10,352 nt of DNA, from the NCBI GenBank assembly GCA_963650165.1, contig CAVJKX010000040.1:1-10352 (forward strand), read 5' to 3'. The DNA comes from F23-B02 sp963650165 (GTDB lineage Bacteria > Bacillota > Clostridia > Oscillospirales > Oscillospiraceae). The notes below the pieces were generated by a model that was not told the DNA's origin, made no database searches, and saw only the letters and a list, made by a program, of their open reading frames with translations. Below, in pieces: positions 4,433-10,352 of this stretch (the stretch's first letter is position 1; each line of letters opens with the position of its first letter). The position numbers were made by a program, and so were the translations under genes.

Positions 4433-6508
4433 TTAATTCAATGTATCCGCATTGAGGGCGAAGAGGCGTTCGACGGCGGTTTTCAGCGCGGCGTGCTCCG
4501 GTGCGGCAAGCTCGGGGTCGGAAAAGAGCAGCTCCTGCGCCGCCTGCTGCGCCGTTTGCAGGACGTTCATGTCAGAGCAGAGGTCGGCAACATGCATGGC
4601 CGGAAGCCCATGCTGGCGCGAGCCGAAGAAATCGCCCGGTCCGCGCAGACGCAGGTCCTCCTCGGATATCTTAAAGCCGTCGTTTGTTTTGGTCATGATC
4701 TTCAGCCGCGCCTGCGTGGCCTCGTTATCGCTGTCGGAAACGAGCACGCAGTAGCTCTTGTGCCGCCCGCGGCCGACGCGGCCGCGCAGCTGGTGCAGCT
4801 GGCTCAGGCCGAAGCGGTCGGCGTTTTCAATTATCATCAGCGCCGCGTTCGGCACGTCAACGCCGACCTCGATGACCGTGGTCGAGACGAGGATATCTAT
4901 ATCTCCCGCGACGAAGCCGGACATGATCCCGTTCTTGTCCTTGGCCTTGAGCTTGCCGTGGACGCAGGCGACCCGGAGGTCGGGGAAAACCCGCTGCAGC
5001 TCGGCGGCGTGCTCCTGCGCAGAGCGCACATTCGGCGGAAGCTCCTCACTTTCTTCTATCATCGGGCAGACGACGAACACCTGCCGTCCCTCTGAAACGA
5101 GCTTTCGTATAAAGCCGTTCAGGCGCGTGCGGTAGCTTTCCGTGACGGCGAAGGTATCGACCTTCTGACGGCCGGGCGGCATCTCGTCAATGACGGAGAT
5201 GTCGAGGTCGCCGTAGATGATGAGCGCCAGCGTGCGCGGTATGGGCGTTGCGGACATGACGAGCACATGCGGCCGCTCGCCCTTGGATATCAGGCTCGAT
5301 CGCTGGTTCACGCCGAAGCGGTGCTGCTCGTCGGTTATGACGAGGGCGAGGTCCGAATACTCGACATCCACGGAAAACAGGGCGTGAGTGCCGATGATGA
5401 GGTCGAGCGCGCCGGCGGCAAGCTCCGCCTTGACCTCGCGCTTCTGCTTTGCGGTCATCGAGCCCGTGAGCAGGCCGATGCGCAGTCCGAAGGGCGCAAG
5501 AAATGAGCCGAGCGTTTCAAAATGCTGCCGGGCGAGTATCTCGGTGGGCGCCATGAATGCGGAAGCATAGCCGTTTTTCCATGTATACCACACGAGCGCC
5601 GCCGCGACGAGCGTTTTGCCGCTGCCGACGTCGCCCTGAACGAGCCTGTTCATCGCCCTGCCGGAGCGCATATCGCGCACGGCATCGGAAACGGCGCGCT
5701 TCTGCGCTCCCGTCGGCGTAAACGGCAGGCCTGCGAAGAACTCGTCGAGGCTTTCGCCCTGCATAGCTATGCCGCTCTGCTTTGAATGGCTGCCCTTCAT
5801 TTTGCCGAGGGCGCAGGCCAGCAGAAACAGCTCCTCGAAAACGAGCCTGCGCCGCGCAAGCTCAAGGTCCTCAAAGCTCGCCGGAAAATGAATGTTCTCA
5901 TAGGCATAGCCCGTCTGCGCAAGGCCGTATTTTTCGCGCAGGTTCTCAGGCAGTACCTCGGGCAGCTCGGATACGCAGGCATCCAGCGCCTGACGCACGG
6001 CGGCCATTATGAGCTTCTGCGAAAGCCCCGTCGTTAGCCGGTATACCGGAACGATGCGCCCCGTGACGCCGCCTATCGTGCCCTGACGCTCAACGACCGG
6101 GTTTGTCATCGTCCTTCTGCCGCCCACGGCGACGATACGGCCGTAGATATTCAGGCAGTCGCCGCGGTGGATGCTGTTCTTGATATACGGCTGATTGAAA
6201 AACGTTATGTCAACCGAGCCGCTCTCGTCCACCACGCGGAACTTCACAAGCTCCAGTCCCTTTCTGATGCGCGCAAGGTGCGCATCCTCGGCTGCGAGGG
6301 CGTTTATGCACACAGTTTCGCCGTCGCAGGTCATGGCGATGGGCTTGAAGCTGCTGCGGTCCTCATATTTCCGCGGAAAATACGAAACAAGGTCACGGAC
6401 GGTAAAGACGCCGAGCTTGTTAAACAGCAGCGCCTTCTTCTCGCCTATGCCCTTGCAGTATCGTATATCAGTGTCAAGATAGTTCATTTTTGAAGTTTGA
6501 ATCTCCAT
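4433..6508 (-). CDS. recG: ATP-dependent DNA helicase RecG
   Basis: A 691-residue branched-DNA translocase that reverses stalled forks and processes recombination intermediates; full length for the family. The N-terminal wedge/OB region (about 1-260) includes YCKGIGEKKALLF and FPRKYEDRS. The helicase core follows: Walker A GDVGSGKT (292-299), DEQH (393-396), SATPIPRT (419-426), STTVIEVGVDVPNA (542-555) and QLRGRVGRG (573-581). The C-terminal LRGPGDFFGSRQHG (621-634) belongs to the region that couples ATP use to translocation. GAGG (6516-6513) lies four bases before the ATG at 6508. An alternative in-frame ATG at 6487 forms an ATGA overlap with the glycosylase stop and removes seven residues, but its nearest GGAG is 15 bases away, so I prefer 6508. 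It is the last gene of a three-gene operon. Confidence 0.97.
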   Translation of the reverse strand: MEIQTSKMNYLDTDIRYCKGIGEKKALLFNKLGVFTVRDLVSYFPRKYEDRSSFKPIAMTCDGETVCINALAAEDAHLARIRKGLELVKFRVVDESGSVDITFFNQPYIKNSIHRGDCLNIYGRIVAVGGRRTMTNPVVERQGTIGGVTGRIVPVYRLTTGLSQKLIMAAVRQALDACVSELPEVLPENLREKYGLAQTGYAYENIHFPASFEDLELARRRLVFEELFLLACALGKMKGSHSKQSGIAMQGESLDEFFAGLPFTPTGAQKRAVSDAVRDMRSGRAMNRLVQGDVGSGKTLVAAALVWYTWKNGYASAFMAPTEILARQHFETLGSFLAPFGLRIGLLTGSMTAKQKREVKAELAAGALDLIIGTHALFSVDVEYSDLALVITDEQHRFGVNQRSSLISKGERPHVLVMSATPIPRTLALIIYGDLDISVIDEMPPGRQKVDTFAVTESYRTRLNGFIRKLVSEGRQVFVVCPMIEESEELPPNVRSAQEHAAELQRVFPDLRVACVHGKLKAKDKNGIMSGFVAGDIDILVSTTVIEVGVDVPNAALMIIENADRFGLSQLHQLRGRVGRGRHKSYCVLVSDSDNEATQARLKIMTKTNDGFKISEEDLRLRGPGDFFGSRQHGLPAMHVADLCSDMNVLQTAQQAAQELLFSDPELAAPEHAALKTAVERLFALNADTLN

Positions 6509-6990
6509 AATGCCTCGCGGTCGGCAGGCTCGGCATAAGCGATCCCGACGCGCGGCAGCCGTATTATGTTAACCTTACTGCCGTCGTCCTCTATGCGCAG
6601 TCCGCCGCAGGAGAGGATATCGAGGCCGTTGAAGCTGCGGTCAACGCAAAGCTCCTTTGTGAGCTTTCCCGGACCCTCAAAGCCCTCGCAGCAGCGGATG
6701 AGCACGGCCTGCGGCTCGTCCTCCCTGCCGGACACGATGTTGAGCATCTCGTGAATGCCGTAGCAGAGGTAGACGTATATCGTGCCGCCGTCGTGCCACA
6801 GCATCTCGGCGCGCTTTGTTCTGCCCTTATGGGCGTGGCATGCCGTATCCTCTATGCCGCGGTAAGCCTCGGTCTCGGTGATCCTCAGGCGCTTTTCGCT
6901 CCCGTCGGGAAAGCTGCGCACGATGAAGCTGCCGACGAGCGCGGGTGCAAGCGTCAGCGCATCGGCGCGGAAAAATTCGCGGCCGGGCAT
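6484..6990 (-). CDS. 3-methyladenine DNA glycosylase (AAG/MPG family)
   Basis: A 168-residue base-excision repair enzyme that flips out and removes alkylated or deaminated purines. It belongs to the mammalian-type AAG fold, not to AlkA or Tag. RITETEAYRG holds the catalytic Glu41 (equivalent to human Glu125). Tyr43 and His52 match the base pocket residues Tyr127 and His136. GTIYVYLCYGIHEMLNI supplies Tyr74 and the intercalating Tyr77. LIRCCEGFEGPGKL is the next conserved block. It is somewhat shorter than the usual length of about 190-200, mainly at the ends, but no core motif is missing. The ATG lies one base after the apbE stop, with GGAG inside the apbE end, so translation is probably coupled. 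Its 3' end overlaps recG by 25 bases. Grouping with recG fits a DNA repair role. Confidence 0.93.
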   Translation of the reverse strand: MPGREFFRADALTLAPALVGSFIVRSFPDGSEKRLRITETEAYRGIEDTACHAHKGRTKRAEMLWHDGGTIYVYLCYGIHEMLNIVSGREDEPQAVLIRCCEGFEGPGKLTKELCVDRSFNGLDILSCGGLRIEDDGSKVNIIRLPRVGIAYAEPADREALWRFKLQK

Positions 6991-6991
6991 A

Positions 6992-8038
6992 TCACTCCAC
7001 CATTTTGAGCGTATAGTCCGTGCGGTTTGTGAGCGTGAACACCTCGAGCAGTCCCGTCGTGCACAGGATCTCGTTGTCCTTGGTTATCATTATCATCTCA
7101 AAGCCGCCGTTATTGCGCCAGTATTCGAGCGCGGCGCTCTCGCCGAGGACGAACATCGCGGTGGACAGGCAGTCGGCCAGCGTTCCGTCCGAGCAGACAA
7201 TGGTGACGGAAACAAGGTCGTTGTCCGCAGGCTTGCCGGTGCTCGGGTCTATCAGGTGGTGATACTTCACGCCGTCGGAGCCGGTGAAATATCGCTGATA
7301 GCTGCCGCTGGTTATAATGGCAGTCTCTCCGACGGAAAGGGTCCCGACGTAGGAGCCCGTATCGTTCGGGTCCTCTACGGCTACCTTCCAGTTTGAGCCG
7401 TCGGGCTTCGTGCCGAGGGTCTGCACGTTGCCGCCGAGGGAGACGATGCCGCTCGTGACGCCGCTTTTGCGCATCGCGTCGATCGCGTACTTGGACGCGC
7501 AGCCCTTTGCGACCGCGCCGAAGCTTATCTGCGTTCCGGCCGGCATGCGAACGGAGTAGTTCGCCTCGCCCTCGAAGTTCGTGATCTCGGTCCGGCCGAA
7601 GCCGAGCTTCTGGCGCAGCTCCTTTATCTCGTCGTCCGACGGGATGCGTCCCGTTTCCTCCTTGAACTCGCCCCAGGCCTCGTACAGCGGATACACCGAC
7701 AGATCGAGCGCCCCGCCCGAGAGATTGTAAACGCTCAGTGCGGTCGAGAGCATTTCGTTTACCTGCGGCGTGACTATGACGTCCTTGCCCTCGGCATTGT
7801 TTATCTGCGCGGTGTAGCTGCCCTCGTTATCAGGGTCGAGCATATCGTCCATCGCGTTTATAACGCCGACGGCGGCGCTTATGCCGTCGCCTGCGTACTT
7901 CCCGTAGGCGGTCAGCGTCATGACGGTATCCATTGCATATATCTGCTTCTGCACGGGCTCGTCTCCCGAGCAGGCGCACAGCGGAAGCGTCAGCGCGGCG
8001 CACAGCAGCAGCGCGATAATTTTCTTAGCCAGCTTCAT
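6992..8038 (-). CDS. apbE: FAD:protein FMN transferase, ApbE-like lipoprotein
   Basis: A 348-residue exported enzyme. ApbE proteins use FAD and magnesium to attach FMN covalently to a Thr of extracytoplasmic flavoproteins such as the Rnf and Nqr subunits. A lipoprotein signal peptide ends at LPLCAC, making Cys23 the lipidated residue. Family marks are YAMDTVMTLTAYG (34-46), FGAVAKG (173-179), SLGGNVQTLG (200-209), TSGSYQRYF (243-251), HHLIDPSTGKP (260-270) and the metal-site region DGTLADCLSTAMFVLG (284-299). No Rnf, Nqr or other substrate gene is in the window, so its partner is unknown. The ATG at 8038 has GAGG seven bases upstream. It is the first gene of the operon, one base from the glycosylase gene. 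Confidence 0.95.
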   Translation of the reverse strand: MKLAKKIIALLLCAALTLPLCACSGDEPVQKQIYAMDTVMTLTAYGKYAGDGISAAVGVINAMDDMLDPDNEGSYTAQINNAEGKDVIVTPQVNEMLSTALSVYNLSGGALDLSVYPLYEAWGEFKEETGRIPSDDEIKELRQKLGFGRTEITNFEGEANYSVRMPAGTQISFGAVAKGCASKYAIDAMRKSGVTSGIVSLGGNVQTLGTKPDGSNWKVAVEDPNDTGSYVGTLSVGETAIITSGSYQRYFTGSDGVKYHHLIDPSTGKPADNDLVSVTIVCSDGTLADCLSTAMFVLGESAALEYWRNNGGFEMIMITKDNEILCTTGLLEVFTLTNRTDYTLKMVE

Positions 8039-8077
8039 ATCTTATCCTCGAAGAAAAATTTATTTTTATAATAAATC

Positions 8078-8106
8078 AGTATAACATATAAAAAAGCAAT
8101 TGAAAA
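8078..8106 (-). promoter_or_regulatory. Extended -10 promoter of the apbE operon
   Basis: Minus strand: -10 TATACT (8083-8078) preceded by TGT (extended -10), 17-base spacer, -35 TTTTCA (8106-8101; four of six). The predicted leader is about 33 bases. Confidence 0.6.
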
Positions 8107-8146
8107 CCGAAATTTTTGCTCTCCGACACGGCGCAGGCACTATAAC

Positions 8147-8171
8147 TGTTTGTTGAAAACGGAAACAAACA
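8147..8171. repeat. Inverted repeat between two divergent promoters
   Basis: TGTTTGTT (8147-8154) and AACAAACA (8164-8171) form a perfect 8+8 dyad with a 9-base loop. It sits between the apbE promoter and the SH3b-hydrolase promoter. It could be an operator serving either gene or a weak hairpin; no T-tract follows. Confidence 0.4.
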
Positions 8172-8250
8172 CAATATGTTGTAAGCCGCGGCGAAATGCT
8201 CAATTTACAGAACGTTTACGACTTCGTTCGCCGCTTTTCGGCAGCCTATG

Positions 8251-8279
8251 TTGACATAACGCGACTTCTGTGTTACAAT
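8251..8279 (+). promoter_or_regulatory. Near-perfect extended -10 promoter of the SH3b/NlpC hydrolase gene
   Basis: TTGACA (8251-8256), 17-base spacer, TACAAT (8274-8279) with TGT directly before it (extended -10). Predicted start near 8286; leader about 32 bases. It suggests strong vegetative expression. Confidence 0.8.
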
Positions 8280-8317
8280 TTGATTACACTTTGAAATATT
8301 TCACGGAGAGTCAAAAG

Positions 8318-9865
8318 ATGAAAAAACGACTTATGAGTTCACTTCTGGCGGTTATAATGTGCGTTTCGCTGCTTGCCGTGCCCGCCGATGCATCCGGCAT
8401 AAGCGGCGCGAAAACGACGAGCGCACTCAACCTCAGGAGCGGAGCAAGCACAAGTAAATCAATCATAATGACCATGCCTGCCGGTGCGGAGGTCATCGTC
8501 GGCATGACGCAGGACGGCTGGTGCAAGGTCGTTTACAACGATACGGTGGGCTATGCCTCGGCCGACTATCTCAAGTCCGTCAGCAGCGTCAGCGGCAATT
8601 TCGGAACCGGCACGGTATCCGGCAGCGACGTTCGCGTGAGAAGCGGCGCGGGCACGGGTTATTCCGTCATCGGCACCTGCGATAAGGGCACGAAAATGTC
8701 CGTTATCGGCGCCGCCGGCAACTGGTATCAGGTAAGCTACAACGGCAAGACCGGCTATGTCAGCGCAGACTATATGAAGCTGTCGGTCGGCAACACCGGC
8801 GCTTCCTCGTCCTCATCCGGCACGTCCGCTCCCGCAGTCACCGCGTCCGGCAGCACGACGGCGGCAAACGGCTTCAAGGCAAGCGTCATCGGAACGAGCG
8901 TAAGGCTCAGAAGTCAGCCGAACACGAGCTCCGACACTCTCGGCTATTACTCTAACGGCGTCACTCTGACGGCTCTCGGTTCGGTCGACGGCTGGTACAA
9001 GGTCTCTTACAACGGCAAGACCGGCTATATGTCGTCGCAGTATGTCCGCATAACTCCGACAAGCAGCTATTCGACGGCAGAGAGCGGCAGCGTAAGCGGC
9101 AGCGGCGTGCGTCTGAGAATGGGCCCGAGCACCGACTTTGCATCCCTGGGCACGCTCGGCAAGGGTGCGAGCGTCAAGATAAGCGGCGAGACCGGCTCGT
9201 GGTACGAGGTCAGCTATAACGGCAAGTACGGCTACATGAGCAAGGACTACATAAAGGTCGTGAGCACCGCATCGACACAGACGGTCGAAAAGATGGACAG
9301 CATTGGCATAGTCACCGGCAGCGGCGTTCGCATGAGAAGCGGCGCGGGCACGAGCTACTCCGTCATCGGCTACTACAATAAGGGCATTCAGGTTCAGGTA
9401 ACAGGCAAGACCGGCTCGTGGTACGCCGTGAGCTATAACGGTCTGAACGGCTACATGAGCTGCGACTATGTAAAGCTCAGCACCGGCAGCGCAGTCGCCG
9501 ACCAGATCGTCGCAACGGCGAAGCAGTATCTCGGCACGCCCTACGTCTACGGCGGCTCGTCCCCCAGCGGCTTTGACTGCTCGGGCTTCATGTACTACCT
9601 CTACGGTCAGTACGGCTACAAGCTCTGGCGCGGCGCGACCGGCCAGTGGAACAACAACGGCACGAAGGTGGATAAGAGCGAGCTTCAGCCCGGCGACCTT
9701 GTGTTCTTCTCCGACAGCGTCGATCCCATCGGCCACGTCGGCATGTACATCGGCGACGGACAGTTTATCCACGCCTCCTCCGGCAAGGGCTGCGTCGTTA
9801 TAACCTCGCTCAGCTCCAGCTACTACGCAAACCACTACACCGGCGCAAAGCGCATAATTCAGTAG
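8318..9865 (+). CDS. Secreted NlpC/P60 endopeptidase with five SH3b repeats
   Basis: A 515-residue cell wall enzyme. Residues 1-26 are a signal peptide (VPADASG). Five bacterial SH3 domains follow at about 30-86, 97-155, 187-245, 256-314 and 329-387. Each has an LNLRSGAS/VRLRSQ-type strand and ends in GYxSxDYxK; they should bind peptidoglycan. A Ser/Thr-rich linker (159-184) separates repeats 2 and 3. The C-terminal NlpC/P60 domain (395-515) has the triad in FDCSGF (Cys421), GHVGMYIG (His473) and FIHAS (His485), so it should cut the D-iso-Glu to meso-DAP bond in stem peptides; its role in cell separation or turnover is inferred. I chose the ATG at 8318 over an in-frame one at 8270, which would lie within the promoter. 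GGAGAG (8305-8310) and the signal peptide fit 8318. Confidence 0.95.
   Translation: MKKRLMSSLLAVIMCVSLLAVPADASGISGAKTTSALNLRSGASTSKSIIMTMPAGAEVIVGMTQDGWCKVVYNDTVGYASADYLKSVSSVSGNFGTGTVSGSDVRVRSGAGTGYSVIGTCDKGTKMSVIGAAGNWYQVSYNGKTGYVSADYMKLSVGNTGASSSSSGTSAPAVTASGSTTAANGFKASVIGTSVRLRSQPNTSSDTLGYYSNGVTLTALGSVDGWYKVSYNGKTGYMSSQYVRITPTSSYSTAESGSVSGSGVRLRMGPSTDFASLGTLGKGASVKISGETGSWYEVSYNGKYGYMSKDYIKVVSTASTQTVEKMDSIGIVTGSGVRMRSGAGTSYSVIGYYNKGIQVQVTGKTGSWYAVSYNGLNGYMSCDYVKLSTGSAVADQIVATAKQYLGTPYVYGGSSPSGFDCSGFMYYLYGQYGYKLWRGATGQWNNNGTKVDKSELQPGDLVFFSDSVDPIGHVGMYIGDGQFIHASSGKGCVVITSLSSSYYANHYTGAKRIIQ
8630..9370 (+). repeat. Near-identical DNA blocks within SH3b repeats 2 and 5
   Basis: The 45 bases at 8630-8674 and 9326-9370 differ at only four positions. 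A 21-base block is identical at 8738-8758 and 9008-9028 (repeats 2 and 3). This points to recent repeat duplication or gene conversion inside the gene. Confidence 0.8.
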
Positions 9866-9891
9866 AAAAAGCAAGGAAAAATATATAATAT

Positions 9892-9928
9892 GCCCGGCAG
9901 TTCGATGAACTGCCGGGCTGTGTATTTT
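9892..9928. terminator. Terminator hairpin after the SH3b/NlpC hydrolase gene
   Basis: A perfect 12-base stem, GCCCGGCAGTTC (9892-9903) with GAACTGCCGGGC (9907-9918), closes the loop GAT. TGTGTATTTT follows on the plus strand, and ATATTATATATTTTTCC follows on the minus strand, so it may act in both directions. Confidence 0.8.
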
Positions 9929-10075
9929 GCAGGGTCTTCCTACCCTTCCCGTCTCACTGAGACGATGTAATAATAGCATATTTTAAGATATTATTAAATT
10001 CGCATTATCAACAAATATAGAAACGGCGATTTGTTGTTTATTTACAATTTGTTAAAAACTTATCCAGTTTTCCCG
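9929..10075. other. A+T-rich gene-free stretch
   Basis: No coding signal. It contains ATTTGTT at 10029-10035 and 10047-10053 and its complement AACAAAT at 10010-10016, but no convincing promoter or structured RNA. It begins the 487-base gene-free right end of the window. Confidence 0.5.
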
Positions 10076-10110
10076 TTAAAAAGCCTCCCGACTCTTCGAG
10101 TCGGGAGGCT
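10076..10110 (-). terminator. Strong hairpin, terminator-like on the minus strand
   Basis: A 13-base perfect stem, AGCCTCCCGACTC (10082-10094) with GAGTCGGGAGGCT (10098-10110), closes the loop TTC. On the minus strand it is followed by TTTTTAACGGG, so it would end transcription entering from the right edge. On the plus strand no T-tract follows. Confidence 0.65.
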
Positions 10111-10116
10111 GAGACT

Positions 10117-10313
10117 GTCAAAAAACCTATGCTGCTGCGTAGAGATATCCGCGCAGCGGGGGAGCTCGAGGGGTAGCGCAGCGTCGGCACGGGAGTGAAT
10201 GACATGCCGGTGGCATGTCAGAGCCGTGCCGTGACCGAGCCGCAGCGAGAAAAGGCCCCGCTCGTGATTGGATTATAGCCATCAAAAACGTCTGATTTAT
10301 CAGACTTTTTGAC
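10117..10313. repeat. Nested-palindrome element bounded by GTCAAAAA/TTTTTGAC
   Basis: A stretch of about 200 bases with no gene but four nested inverted repeats. From outside in: GTCAAAAA (10117-10124) with TTTTTGAC (10306-10313); AGCGGGG (10155-10161) with CCCCGCT (10256-10262); CGGCACGG (10185-10192) with CCGTGCCG (10224-10231); GACATGCC (10201-10208) with GGCATGTC (10212-10219) around GGT. GCGCAGCG occurs at 10151-10158 and 10176-10183, and related CGCAGCGAG and CACAGCGAG at 10241-10249 and 10317-10325. It resembles a non-coding dispersed repeat or miniature mobile element. A structured RNA is the alternative. Confidence 0.55.
10282..10312. terminator. Bidirectional terminator-like hairpin at the right end of the nested element
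   Basis: GTCTGA (10290-10295) pairs with TCAGAC (10300-10305) around TTTA and is followed by TTTTT. The stem extends through TCAAAAA (10282-10288) with TTTTTGA (10306-10312), leaving one bulged C. A/T tracts on both sides make it symmetric. Confidence 0.55.
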
Positions 10314-10332
10314 GAGCACAGCGAGATTTTTC

Positions 10333-10350
10333 GTGAAGCGCAAGCTTCAC
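10333..10350. repeat. Small GCAA-loop hairpin at the window edge
   Basis: GTGAAGC (10333-10339) pairs perfectly with GCTTCAC (10344-10350) around GCAA, a GNRA-type tetraloop when read as plus-strand RNA. It may belong to the neighbouring repeat element, which could continue past the window. Confidence 0.5.
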
Positions 10351-10352
10351 AA

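Noticed and set aside
4493..5095. 200-codon plus-strand frame opposite recG
   Set aside because: Antisense to RecG helicase motifs; the composition is that of a complement frame in G+C-rich DNA.
8813..9979. Long open frame (388 codons) on the minus strand opposite the SH3b/NlpC gene
   Set aside because: It is antisense to a well-supported gene with five SH3b domains and a catalytic triad. Its product is low-complexity Ala/Val/Arg-rich, as expected from the complement of a G+C-rich repetitive gene.
10060..10068. DnaA-box-like TTATCCAGT, possible origin
   Set aside because: Single site with two mismatches to TTATCCACA, no cluster and no replication genes nearby.
10111..10352. CRISPR array or tRNA in the hairpin-rich right end
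   Set aside because: The repeated motifs are only 8-9 bases and irregularly spaced, and no cloverleaf with a T-loop sequence could be traced.

Overview
The window looks like a chromosomal segment of an endospore-forming, anaerobic member of the Clostridia. The evidence is a spoIIP engulfment gene, a SleB-type cell wall hydrolase, a reverse-type rubrerythrin, a TSCPD-family small protein, and strong Shine-Dalgarno sites with sigma-A-like promoters. Most coding DNA is G+C-rich (a sampled recG stretch, 4981-5040, is 70%) and the intergenic DNA is A+T-rich. A gut-type Oscillospirales relative is my best guess, but it is an inference. Nothing identifies the species.

Left part (46-2585): on the minus strand lie a TSCPD-family gene (1250-1492) and, 355 bases further on, a secreted SleB-like hydrolase with an N-terminal stalk-like domain (46-894). 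Diverging from the TSCPD gene on the plus strand is spoIIP (1632-2585). The gene-free stretch 895-1249 carries a promoter for the hydrolase plus two families of short repeats.

Middle (2586-4432): a reverse rubrerythrin (2759-3325) ends at a bidirectional terminator. It faces a lipoprotein gene (3375-4001, minus). The lipoprotein gene diverges from a small ribbon-helix-helix regulator gene (4114-4308, plus). This pair is A+T-richer than its surroundings. Its 112-base divergent region holds a near-consensus promoter, a GTAGTG/CACTAC palindrome and repeated ACTAC boxes, which looks like a self-contained regulator-operator-target module. I consider it the most interesting part of the window.

Right part (4433-10352): a tight minus-strand operon runs apbE (FMN transferase lipoprotein) - 3-methyladenine DNA glycosylase - recG. 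The glycosylase starts one base after the apbE stop, and recG overlaps the glycosylase. Diverging from apbE is a large secreted NlpC/P60 peptidase with five SH3b repeats (8318-9865), under a near-perfect promoter. The last 487 bases hold no gene but contain several strong hairpins and a nested-palindrome element of about 200 bases bounded by GTCAAAAA/TTTTTGAC.

Themes: cell wall and spore remodelling (SleB-like, SpoIIP, NlpC/P60), oxidative defence and flavoprotein maturation (rubrerythrin, ApbE), and DNA repair (glycosylase, RecG). No CRISPR array, tRNA, rRNA or transposase was seen.
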